64,000 nucleotides of DNA. Source: Paramacrobiotus metropolitanus (taxonomy: Eukaryota; Tardigrada; Eutardigrada; Parachela; Macrobiotidae). Position 1 is the stretch's first letter, and every line of letters begins with the position of its first letter. Where the stretch lies: assembly GCF_019649055.1 (NCBI RefSeq), contig NW_026570355.1:248001-312000 (forward strand). The letters run 5' to 3'. Made by a program: the position numbers and the translations under genes. Below, one piece after another: positions 9,001 through 20,614 of this stretch. The notes beneath the pieces were generated by a model. The model did no database searches, was not told the origin of the DNA, and worked only from the letters and a program-made list of their open reading frames with translations.

Positions 9001-11658
9001 TTCTTCAAGTGGCCATACGTTATTTACAGTTTCAAAGCAGAGCTACAACTGATTCTGTGGGAAATCTTCGATATTTAGAAAAATCTCGAAAACATCGATG
9101 TTATCGCCTTGTGTTGAAAAAAGTGGTTTATAGCAAATCCTTGACAGCAATGCCGTGGCCTCTTGCGTCAGCTTATTTAACAGGAGACAAAAGCTGCTTC
9201 AAACAATTTTAAAAAAGCGCGTTGAATCCCCAATACCCCGGTCTCTTTCATCAACGAATCCATACCGACCATAACGGCCATACCTTAAAACTTTTTTTGG
9301 AGACATTGTATTTTTTCAAGTCAGCCTACGGCATCTACAGTTTTAAAGTTAAGTTCCAAACAATTCTCTAGGAAATAAACGAGTTTTAGGAAAAATCACG
9401 AAAACATCGATGTTTTCGCTTTCTGTAAAAAACAGCGGTTCATAGCAATTCCACGACAGCAATGCTGTGGCCTCGTGAGTCAGCGTATGGATGAGGAGAC
9501 AGAAAAAAGATTCTTCAAGTGGCCATACGTTATTTACAGTTTCAAAGCAGAGCTACAACTGATTCTGTGGGAAATCTTCGATATTTAGAAAAATCTCGAA
9601 AACATCGATGTTATCGCCTTGTGTTGAAAAAAAGTGGTTTATAGCAAATCCTTGACAGCAATGCCGTGGCCTCTTGCGTCAGCTTATTTAACAGGAGACA
9701 AAAGCTGCTTCAAACAATTTTAAAAAAGCGCGTTGAATCCCCAATACCCCGGTCTCTTTCATCAACGAATCCATACCGACCATAACGGCCATACCTTAAA
9801 ACTTTTTTTTGGAGACATTGTATTTTTTCAAGTCAGCCTACGGCATCTACAGTTTTAAAGTTAAGTTCCAACCAATTCTCTAGGAAATAAACGAGTTTTA
9901 GGAAAAATCACGAAAACATCGATGTTTTCGCTTTCTGTAAAAAACAGCGGTTTATAGCAATTCCACGACAGCAATGCTGTGGCCTCGTGAGTCAGCGTAT
10001 GGATGAGGAGACAGAAAAAAGATTCTTCAAGTGGCCATACGTTATTTACAGTTTCAAAGCAGAGCTACAACTGATTCTCTTGGAAATCTTCGATATTTAG
10101 AAAAATCTCGAAAATATCGATGTTATCGCCTTGTGTTGAAAAAAGTGGTTTATAGCAAATCCTTGTCAGCAATGCCGTGGCCTCTTGCGTCAGCTTATTT
10201 ACCAGGAGACAAAAAGCTGCTTCAAACAATTTTAAAAAAGCGCGTTGAATCCCCAATACCCCGGTCTCTTTCATCAACGAATCCATACCGACCATAACGG
10301 CCATACCTTAAAACTTTTTTTTGGAGACATTGTATTTTTTTCAAGTCAGCCTACGGCATCTACAGTTTTAAAGTTAAGTTGCAAACAATTCTCTAGGAAA
10401 TAAACGAGTTTTAGGAAAAATCACGAAAACATCGATGTTTTCGCTTTTTGTAAAAAACAGCGGTTTATAGCAATTCCACGACAGCAATGCTGTGGCCTCG
10501 TGAGTCAGCGTATGGATGAGGAGACAGAAAAAAGATTCTTCAAGTGGCCTTATGTTATTTACAGTTTCAAAGTGAAGCTACAACTGATTCTCTGGGAAAT
10601 CTTCGATATTTAGAAAAAATCTCGAAAACATCGATGTTATCGCCTTGTGTTGAAAAAAGTGGTTTATAGCAAATCCTTGACAGCAATGCCGTGGCCTCTT
10701 GCGTCAGCTTATTTAACAGGAGACAAAAAGCTGCTTCAAACAATTTTAAAAAAGCGCGTTGAATCCCCAATACCCCGGTCTCTTTCATCAACGAATCCAT
10801 ACCGACCATAACGGCCATACCTTAAAACTTTTTTTTGGAGACATTGTATTTTTTTCAAGTCAGCCTACGGCATCTACAGTTTTAAAGTTAAGTTCCAAAC
10901 AATTCTCTAGGAAATAAACGAGTTTTAGGAAAAATCACGAAAACATCGATGTTTTCGCTTTCTGTAAAACACAGCGGTTTATAGCAATTCCACGACAGCA
11001 ATGCTGTGGCCTCGTGAGTCAGCGTATGGATGAGGAGACAGAAAAAAGATTCTTCAAGTGGCCATACGTTATTTACAGTTTCAAAGCAGAGCTACAACTG
11101 ATTCTCTGGAAAATCATTGATTTTTAGAAAAAATCTCGAAAACATCAATGTTTCCGCCTTCTGCAGAAAAAAGTGGTTTATAGCAAATCCACGACAGCAA
11201 TGCTGTGGCCTCGTGAGTCAGCGTATGTATTAGGAGACGAAAATAAGATTCTTCAAGCGGCCTTACGTTATTTACAGTTTCAAAGTGAAGCTATAACTGA
11301 TTCTCTGGGAAATCTTTGATATTTAGAAAAAATCTCGAAAACATCGATGTTTTCGCCTTGTGTAGAAAAAAGTGGTTTATAGCAAATCCTTGACAGCAAT
11401 GCCGTGGCCTCTTGCGTCAGCGTATTTAACAGGAGACAAAAAGCTGCTTCAAACAATTTTAAAAAGCGCGTTGAATCCCCAATACCCCGGTCTCTTTCAT
11501 CAACGAATCCATGCCGACCATAACGGCCATACCTTAAAATTTGTTTTTGGAGATATCGTATTTTTTTCAAGTCAGCCTACGGCATCTACAGTTTTAAAGT
11601 TAAGTTCCAAACAATTCTGTGGGAAATAAACGAGTTTTAGGAAAAATCACGAACACAT
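6056..11658 (+). repeat. 5.6 kb HOR, copy 1 (23 monomers)
   Basis: Order: S S L, S S S L, S L, S S L, S L, S L, S L, S L, S S L. Anchors: 6056, 6254, 6450, 6762, 6961, 7159, 7356, 7671, 7871, 8186, 8385, 8584, 8898, 9096, 9408, 9606, 9920, 10118, 10433, 10632, 10947, 11146, 11345, end 11659. The stretch 8584-11145 alternates S and L strictly, a 513 bp dimer. The following copy has the same 23-unit order. One palindrome variant (ATCGATGG at 6961) is private to this copy. Confidence 0.9.
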
Positions 11659-14600
11659 CGATGTTTTCGCTTTCTGTAAAAACAAGCGGTTTATAGCAAT
11701 TCCACGACAGCAATGCTGTGGCCTCGTGAGTCAGCGTATGTATTACGATACAAAAATAGGTATCGTCAAGTGGCCTTACGTTATCTACAGTTTCAAAGTA
11801 AAGCTACAACTGATTCTCTGGGAAATCTTTGACTTTTAGAAAAAATCTCGAAAACATCGATGTTTTCGCCTTCTGAAGCAAAGAGTGGTTCAAAGCAAAT
11901 CCACGACAGCAATGCTGTGGCCTCGTGAGTCAGCGTATGTATTACGATACAAAAATAGGTATCGTCAAGTGGCCTCACGTTATTTACAGTTTCAAAGTTA
12001 TGCTACAACTGATTCTCTGGGAAATCTTCGATATTTAGAAAAAATCTCGAAAACTTCGATGTTATCGCCTTGTGTTGAAAAAAGTGGTTTATAGCAAATC
12101 CTTGACAGCAATGCCGTGGCCTCGTGCGTCAGCGTATTTAACAGGAGACAAAAAGCTGCTTCAAACAATTTTAAAAAAGCGCGTTGAATCCCCAATACCC
12201 CGGTCTCTTTCATCAACGAATCCATACCGACCATAACGGCCATACCTTAAAACTTTTTTTTGGAGATATCGTATTTTTTTCAAGTCAGCCTACGGCATCT
12301 ACAGTTTTAAAGTTAAGTTCCAAACAATTCTCTGGGAAATAAACGAGTTTTAGGAAAAATCACGAACACATCGATGTTTTCGCTTTCTGTAAAAACAAGC
12401 GGTTTATAGCAATTCCACGACAGCAATGCTGTGGCCTCGTGAGTCAGCGTATGTATTACGATACAAAAATAGGTATCGTCAAGTGGCCTTACGTTATCTA
12501 CAGTTTCAAAGTAAAGCTACAACTGATTCTCTGGGAAATCTTTGACTTTTAGAAAAAATCTCGAAAACATCGATGTTTTTGCCTTCTGAAGCAAAGAGTG
12601 GTTCAAAGCAAATCCAAGACAGCAATGCTGTGGCCTCGTGAGTCAGCGTATGTATTACGATACAAAAATAGGTATCGTCAAGTGGCCTTACGTTATCTAC
12701 AGTTTCAAAGTAAAGCTACAACTGATTCTCTGGGAAATCTTTGACTTTTAGAAAAAATCTCGAAAACATCGATGTTTTCGCCTTCTGAAGCAAAGAGTGG
12801 TTCAAAGCAAATCCACGACAGCAATGCTGTGGCCTCGTGAGTCAGCGTATGTATTACGATACAAAATAGGTATCGTCAAGTGGCCTCACGTTATTTACAG
12901 TTTCAAAGTTATGCTACAACTGATTCTCTGGGAAATCTTCGATATTTAGAAAAATCTCGAAAACTTCGATGTTATCGCCTTGTGTTGAAAAAGTGGTTTA
13001 TAGCAAATCCTTGACAGCAATGCCGTGGCCTCTTGCGTCAGCTTATTTAACAGGAGACAAAAAGCTGCTTCAAACAATTTTAAAAAAGCGCGTTGAATCC
13101 CCAATACCCCGGTCTATTTCATCAACGAATCCATACCGACCATAACGGCCATACCTTAAAACTTTTTTTTGGAGACATTGTATTTTTTTCAAGTCAGCCT
13201 ACGGCATCTACAGTTTTAAAGTTAAGTTCCAAACAATTCTCTAGGAAATAAACGAGTTTTAGGAAGAATCACGAAAACATCGATGTTTTTGCTTTCTGTA
13301 AAAAACAGCGGTTTATAGCAATTCCACGACAGCAATGCTGTGGCCTCGTGAGTCAGCGTATGGATGAGGAGACAGAAAAAGATTCTTCAAGTGGCCATAC
13401 GTTATTTACAGTTTCAAAGCAGAGTTTACAACTGATTCTCTGGAAAATCTTCGATATTTAGAAAAATCTCGAAAACTTCGATGTTATCGCCTTGTGTTGA
13501 AAAAAGTGGTTTATAGCAAATCCTTGACAGCAATGCCGTGGCCTCGTGCGTCAGCGTATTTAACAGGAGACAAAAGCTGCTTCAAACAATATTAAAAAAG
13601 CGCGTTGAATCCCCAATACCCCGGTCTCTTTCATCAACGAATCCATACCGACCATAACGGCCATACCTTAAAACTTTTTTTTGGAGATATCGTATTTTTT
13701 CAAGTCAGCCTACGGCATCTACAGTTTTAAAGTTAAGTTCCAAACAATTCTCTGGGAAATAAACGAGTTTTAGGAAAAATCACGAACACATCGATGTTTT
13801 CGCTTTCTGTAAAAACAAGTGGTTTATAGCAATTCCACGACAGCAATGCTGTGGCCTCGTGAGTCAGCGTATGTATTACGATACAAAAATAGGTATCGTC
13901 AAGTGGCCTTACGTTATCTACAGTTTCAAAGTAAAGCTACAACTGATTCTCTGGGAAATCTTTGACTTTTAGAAAAATCTCGAAAACATCGATGTTTTTG
14001 CCTTCTGAAGCAAAGAGTGGTTCAAAGCAAATCCAAGACAGCAATGCTGTGGCCTCGTGAGTCAGCGTATGTATTACGATACAAAAATAGGTATCGTCAA
14101 GTGGCCTTACGTTATTTACAGTTTCAAAGTGAAGCTACAACTGATTCTCTGGGAAATCTTCGATATTTAGAAAAAATCTCGAAAACTTCGATGTTATCGC
14201 CTTGTGTTGAAAAAAGTGGTTTATAGCAAATCCTTGACAGCAATGCCGTGGCCTCTTGCGTCAGCTTATTTACCAGGAGACAAAAAGCTGCTTCAAACAA
14301 TTTTAAAAAAGCGCGTTGAATCCCCAATACCCCGGTCTCTTTCATCAACGAATCCATACCGACCATAACGGCCATACCTTAAAACTTTTTTTGGAGACAT
14401 TGTATTTTTTTCAAGTCAGCCTACGGCATCTACAGTTTTAAAGTTAAGTTCCAAACAATTCTCTAGGAAATAAACGAGTTTTAGGAAAAATCACGAAAAC
14501 ATCGATGTTTTCGCTTTCTGTAAAAAACAGCGGTTCATAGCAATTCCACGACAGCAATGCTGTGGCCTCGTGAGTCAGCGTATGGATGAGGAGACAGAAA

Positions 14601-17263
14601 AAAGATTCTTCAAGTGGCCATACGTTATTTACAGTTTCAAAGCAGAGCTACAACTGATTCTGTGGGAAATCTTCGATATTTAGAAAAAATCTCGAAAACA
14701 TCGATGTTATCGCCTTGTGTTGAAAAAAGTGGTTTATAGCAAATCCTTGACAGCAATGCCGTGGCCTCTTGCGTCAGCTTATTTAACAGGAGACAAAAAG
14801 CTGCTTCAAACAATTTTAAAAAAGCGCGTTGAATCCCCAATACCCCGGTCTCTTTCATCAACGAATCCATACCGACCATAACGGCCATACCTTAAAACTT
14901 TTTTTGGAGACATTGTATTTTTTCAAGTCAGCCTACGGCATCTACAGTTTTAAAGTTAAGTTCCAAACAATTCTCTAGGAAATAAACGAGTTTTAGGAAA
15001 AATCACGAAAACATCGATGTTTTCGCTTTCTGTAAAAAACAGCGGTTCATAGCAATTCCACGACAGCAATGCTGTGGCCTCGTGAGTCAGCGTATGGATG
15101 AGGAGACAGAAAAAAGATTCTTCAAGTGGCCATACGTTATTTACAGTTTCAAAGCAGAGCTACAACTGATTCTGTGGGAAATCTTCGATATTTAGAAAAA
15201 ATCTCGAAAACATCGATGTTATCGCCTTGTGTTGAAAAAAGTGGTTTATAGCAAATCCTTGACAGCAATGCCGTGGCCTCTTGCGTCAGCTTATTTAACA
15301 GGAGACAAAAAGCTGCTTCAAACAATTTTAAAAAAGCGCGTTGAATCCCCAATACCCCGGTCTCTTTCATCAACGAATCCATACCGACCATAACGGCCAT
15401 ACCTTAAAACTTTTTTTTGGAGACATTGTATTTTTTTCAAGTCAGCCTACGGCATCTACAGTTTTAAAGTTAAGTTCCAACCAATTCTCTAGGAAATAAA
15501 CGAGTTTTAGGAAAAATCACGAAAACATCGATGTTTTCGCTTTCTGTAAAAAACAGCGGTTTATAGCAATTCCACGACAGCAATGCTGTGGCCTCGTGAG
15601 TCAGCGTATGGATGAGGAGACAGAAAAAAGATTCTTCAAGTGGCCATACGTTATTTACAGTTTCAAAGCAGAGCTACAACTGATTCTCTTGGAAATCTTC
15701 GATATTTAGAAAAATCTCGAAAATATCGATGTTATCGCCTTGTGTTGAAAAAAGTGGTTTATAGCAAATCCTTGTCAGCAATGCCGTGGCCTCTTGCGTC
15801 AGCTTATTTACCAGGAGACAAAAGCTGCTTCAAACAATTTTAAAAAAGCGCGTTGAATCCCCAATACCCCGGTCTCTTTCATCAACGAATCCATACCGAC
15901 CATAACGGCCATACCTTAAAACTTTTTTTTGGAGACATTGTATTTTTTTCAAGTCAGCCTACGGCATCTACAGTTTTAAAGTTAAGTTGCAAACAATTCT
16001 CTAGGAAATAAACGAGTTTTAGGAAAAATCACGAAAACATCGATGTTTTCGCTTTTTGTAAAAAACAGCGGTTTATAGCAATTCCACGACAGCAATGCTG
16101 TGGCCTCGTGAGTCAGCGTATGGATGAGGAGACAGAAAAAAGATTCTTCAAGTGGCCTTATGTTATTTACAGTTTCAAAGTGAAGCTACAACTGATTCTC
16201 TGGGAAATCTTCGATATTTAGAAAAAATCTCGAAAACATCGATGTTATCGCCTTGTGTTGAAAAAAGTGGTTTATAGCAAATCCTTGACAGCAATGCCGT
16301 GGCCTCTTGCGTCAGCTTATTTAACAGGAGACAAAAAGCTGCTTCAAACAATTTTAAAAAAGCGCGTTGAATCCCCAATACCCCGGTCTCTTTCATCAAC
16401 GAATCCATACCGACCATAACGGCCATACCTTAAAACTTTTTTTGGAGACATTGTATTTTTTTCAAGTCAGCCTACGGCATCTACAGTTTTAAAGTTAAGT
16501 TCCAAACAATTCTCTAGGAAATAAACGAGTTTTAGGAAAAATCACGAAAACATCGATGTTTTCGCTTTCTGTAAAACACAGCGGTTTATAGCAATTCCAC
16601 GACAGCAATGCTGTGGCCTCGTGAGTCAGCGTATGGATGAGGAGACAGAAAAAGATTCTTCAAGTGGCCATACGTTATTTACAGTTTCAAAGCAGAGCTA
16701 CAACTGATTCTCTGGAAAATCATTGATTTTTAGAAAAATCTCGAAAACATCAATGTTTCCGCCTTCTGCAGAAAAAAGTGGTTTATAGCAAATCCACGAC
16801 AGCAATGCTGTGGCCTCGTGAGTCAGCGTATGTATTAGGAGACGAAAATAAGATTCTTCAAGCGGCCTTACGTTATTTACAGTTTCAAAGTGAAGCTATA
16901 ACTGATTCTCTGGGAAATCTTTGATATTTAGAAAAAATCTCGAAAACATCGATGTTTTCGCCTTGTGTAGAAAAAAGTGGTTTATAGCAAATCCTTGACA
17001 GCAATGCCGTGGCCTCTTGCGTCAGCGTATTTAACAGGAGACAAAAAGCTGCTTCAAACAATTTTAAAAAGCGCGTTGAATCCCCAATACCCCGGTCTCT
17101 TTCATCAACAAATCCATACCGACCATAACGGCCATACCTTAAAACTTTTTTTTGGAGATATCGTATTTTTTTCAAGTCAACTTACGGCATCTACAGTTTT
17201 AAAGTTAAGTTCCAAACAATTCTCTAGGAAATAAACGAGTTTTTGGAAAAATCACGAAAACAT
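11659..17263 (+). repeat. 5.6 kb HOR, copy 2 (23 monomers)
   Basis: Anchors: 11659, 11858, 12057, 12372, 12571, 12770, 12967, 13281, 13479, 13792, 13990, 14189, 14503, 14702, 15015, 15214, 15529, 15727, 16041, 16240, 16554, 16751, 16950, end 17264. Unit order is identical to 6056-11658 and length differs by only 2 bp. Shared private markers: GCAGAGTTTACAACTG (7812 and 13419), AAAATATCGATG (10118 and 15727), GTTGCAAACAATTC (10378 and 15986), GTAAAACACAGCGG (10970 and 16575). Many differences between the copies are one-base changes in A or T runs. The final L switches to CAACAAATCC / CAACTTACGG, which marks the right join. Confidence 0.9.
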
Positions 17264-20200
17264 CGATGTTTTCGCTTTCTGTATAAAACAGCGGTTTATA
17301 GCAATTCCACGACAGCAATGCTGTGGCCTCGTGAGTCAGCGTATGGATGGGGAGACAGAAAAAAGATTCTTCAAGTGGCCTTATGTTATTTACAGTTTCA
17401 AAGTGAAGCTACAACTGATTCTCTGGGAAATCTTCGATATTTAGAAAAAATCTCGAAAACATCGATGTTATCGCCTTGTGTTGAAAAAAGTGGTTTATAG
17501 CAAATCCTTGACAGCAATGCCGTGGCCTCTTGCGTCAGCTTATTTACCAGGAGACAAAAAGCTGCTTCAAACAATTTTAAAAAAGCGCGTTGAATCCCCA
17601 ATACCCCGGTCTCTTTCATCAACGAATCCATACCGACCATAACGGCCATACCTTAAAACTTTTTTTTGGAGACATTGTATTTTTTTCAAGTCAGCCTACG
17701 GCATCTACAGTTTTAAAGTTAAGTTCCAAACAATTCTCTAGGAAATAAACGAGTTTTAGGAAAAATCACGAAAACATTGATGTTTTCACTTTCTGTAAAA
17801 AAAAGCGGTCTATAGCAATTCCACGACAGCATTGCTGTGGCCTCGTGAGTCAGCGTATGGATGAGGAGACAGAAAAAAGATTCTTCAAGTGGCCATACGT
17901 TATCTACAGTTTCAAAGCAAAGCTACAACTGATTCTCTGGGAAATCATTGATTTTTAGAAAGAATCTCGAAAACATCGATGTTTTCGCCTTCTGCAGAAA
18001 CAAGTGGTTTATAGCAAATCCACGACAGCAATGCTGTGGCCTCGTGAGTCAGCGTACGTATTACGATACAAAAATAGGTATCGTCAAGTAGCCTTACGTT
18101 ATCTACAGTTTCAAAGTAAAGCTACAACTGACTCTCTGGGAAATCATTGATTTTAGAAAAATCTCGAAAACATCGATGTTTTCGCCTTCTGTAGAATAAG
18201 ACAGTACAAAAAAAAACCAAGACAGCGATGCCGTGCCCTCGTCCGTCAGTGTATATAAAAGGAGACAAAAAGCTGCTTCAAACAATTTTAAAAAGCGCAT
18301 TGAATCCCCAATACCCCGGTCTCTTTCATCAACGAATCCATACCGACCATAACGGCCATACCTTAACACTTTTTTTTGGAGATATCGTATTTTTTTCAAG
18401 TCAGCTTACGGCATCTACAGTTTTAAAGTTAAGTTCCAAACAATTCTCTGGGAAATAAACGAGTTTTAGGAAAAATCACGAAAACATCGATGTTTTCGAG
18501 TTCTGTAAAAAAAGCGGTTTATAGCAATTCCACGACAGCTATGCTGTGGCCTCGTGAGTCAGCGTATGGATGAGGAGAGAGAAAAAAGATTTTTCAAGTG
18601 GCCATACGTTATCTACAGTTTCAAAGCAAAGCTACAACTGATTCTCTGGGAAATCGTTGATTTTTAGAAAGAATCTCGAAAACATCGATGTTTTCGCCTC
18701 CTGCAGAAACAAGTGGTTTATAGCAAATCCACGACAGCAATGCTGTGGCCTCGTGAGTCAGCGTACGTATTACGATACAAAAATAGGTATCGTCAAGTGG
18801 CCTTACGTTATCTACAGTTTCAAAGTAAAGCTACAACTGATTCTCTGGGAAATCATTGATTTTTAGAAAGAATCTCGAAAACATAGATGTTTTCGCCTTC
18901 TGCAGAAAAAAGTGATTTATAGCAAATCCACGACAGCAATGCTGTGGCCTCGTGAGTCAGCGTACGTATTACGATAAAAATAGGTATCGTCAAGGGGCCT
19001 TACGTTATCTACAGTTTCAAAGTAAAACTACAACTGACTCTCTGGGAAATCATTGATTTTTAGAAAAAGTCTCGAAAACATCGATGTTTTCGCCTTCTGT
19101 AGAATAAGACAGTACAAAAAAAAACCAAGTCAGCGATGCCGTGCCCTCGTCCGTCAGTGTATATAAAAGGAGACAAAAAGCTGCTTCAAACAATTTTAAA
19201 AAGCGCATTGAATCCCCAATACCCCGGTCTCTTTCATCAACGAATCCATACCGACCATAACGGCCATACCTTAACACTTTTTTTTGGAGATATCGTATTT
19301 TTTTCAAGTCAGCTTACGGCATCTACAGTTTTAAAGTTAAGTTCCAAACAATTCTCTGGGAAATAAACGAGTTTTAGGAAAAATCACGAAAACATCGATG
19401 TTTTCGAGTTCTGTAAAAAAAGCGGTTTATAGCAATTCCACGACAGCTATGCTGTGGCCTCGTGAGTCAGCGTATGGATGAGGAGAGAAAAAAGATTTTC
19501 AAGTGGCCATACGTTATCTACAGTTTCAAAGCAAAGCTACAACTGATTCTCTGGGAAATCGTTGATTTTAGAAAGAATCTCGAAAACATCGATGTTTTCG
19601 CCTCCTGCAGAAACAAGTGGTTTATAGCAAATCCACGACAGCAATGCTGTGGCCTCGTAAGTCAGCGTACGTATTACGATACAAAAATAGGTATCGTCAA
19701 GTGGCCTTACGTTATCTACAGTTTCAAAGTAAAGCTACAACTGATTCTCTGGGAAATCATTGATTTTTAGAAAAAGTCTCGAAAACATCGATGTTTTCGC
19801 CTTCTGTAGACTGAGACAGTGCAAAATAAATCCACGACAGCGATGCCGTGGCCTCGTCCGTCAGTGTATATAAAAGGTGACAAAAAGCTGCTTAAAACAA
19901 TTTTAAAAAAGCGCGTTTAATTCCAAATACCCCGGTCTCACTCATCAACGAATCCATACCGACCATAACGGCCATACCTTAAAACTTTTTTTTGGAGATA
20001 TCGTATTTTTTTCAAGTCAGCTTACGGCATCTACAGTTTTAAAGTTAAGTTCCAAACAATTCTCTGGGAAATAAACGAGTTTTAGGAAAAATCACGAAAA
20101 CATCGATGTTTTCGCCTTCTGTCGAAACAAGTGGTTTATAGCAAATCCACGACAGCAATGCTGTGGCCTCGTCAGTCAGCGTACGTCTTACGATACAAAA

Positions 20201-20614
20201 ATAGGTATCGTCAAGTGGCCTTACGTTATCTACAGTTTCAAAGTGAAGCTACAACTGATTCTCTGGGAAATCATTGATTTTAGAAAAATCTCGAGAACAT
20301 AGATGTTTTCGCCTTCTGTAGAATAAGACAGTACAAAATAAATCCACGACAGCGATGCCGTGGCCACGTCCGTCAGTGTATATAAAAGGAGACAAAAAGC
20401 TGCTTCAAACAATTTTAAAAAGCGCATTGAATCCCCAATACCCCGGTCTCTTTCATCAACGAATCCATACCGACCATAACGGCCATACCTTAACACTTTT
20501 TTTTGGAGACATTGTATTTTTTTCAAGTCAGCCTACGGCATCTACAGTTTTAAAGTTAAGTTCCAAACAATTCTCTAGGAAATAAACGAGTTTTAGGAAA
20601 AATCACGAAAACAT
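16554..20614 (+). repeat. 4.06 kb HOR, copy 1 (17 monomers)
   Basis: Order: S S L, S L, S S L, S S S L, S S L, S L. Anchors: 16554, 16751, 16950, 17264, 17463, 17778, 17977, 18174, 18488, 18686, 18885, 19082, 19396, 19590, 19789, 20104, 20301, end 20615. Its first three units are also the last three of the 5.6 kb HOR, so the two duplications overlap. Markers: GTATAAAACAGCGG, AACATTGATGTTTTCAC with GGTCTATAGC, CGAGTTCTGTAAAA. The final L is chimeric. Confidence 0.9.
20301..20614 (+). repeat. Chimeric L monomer at the 4.06 kb HOR join
   Basis: The left two thirds are of the TTAACACTTTTTTTTGG type found at 18.2-32 kb. After about 20510 the sequence changes to GACATTGTATTTTT, CAGCCTACGG, CTCTAGGAAATAAACG and, past the anchor, GTAAAACACAGCGG. 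That combination belongs to the 10.9 and 16.5 kb L units. The join therefore sits near 20505-20515, inside the GGAGA/poly-T part of the L-specific segment. Confidence 0.8.

Noticed and set aside
10065-10304. Minus-strand frame of about 80 codons recurring in most L units
   Set aside because: It is confined to one L plus part of the previous S, changes its C-terminal end with each subtype and is broken in many copies by one-base run changes. Conservation reflects repeat identity, not selection that I can see.
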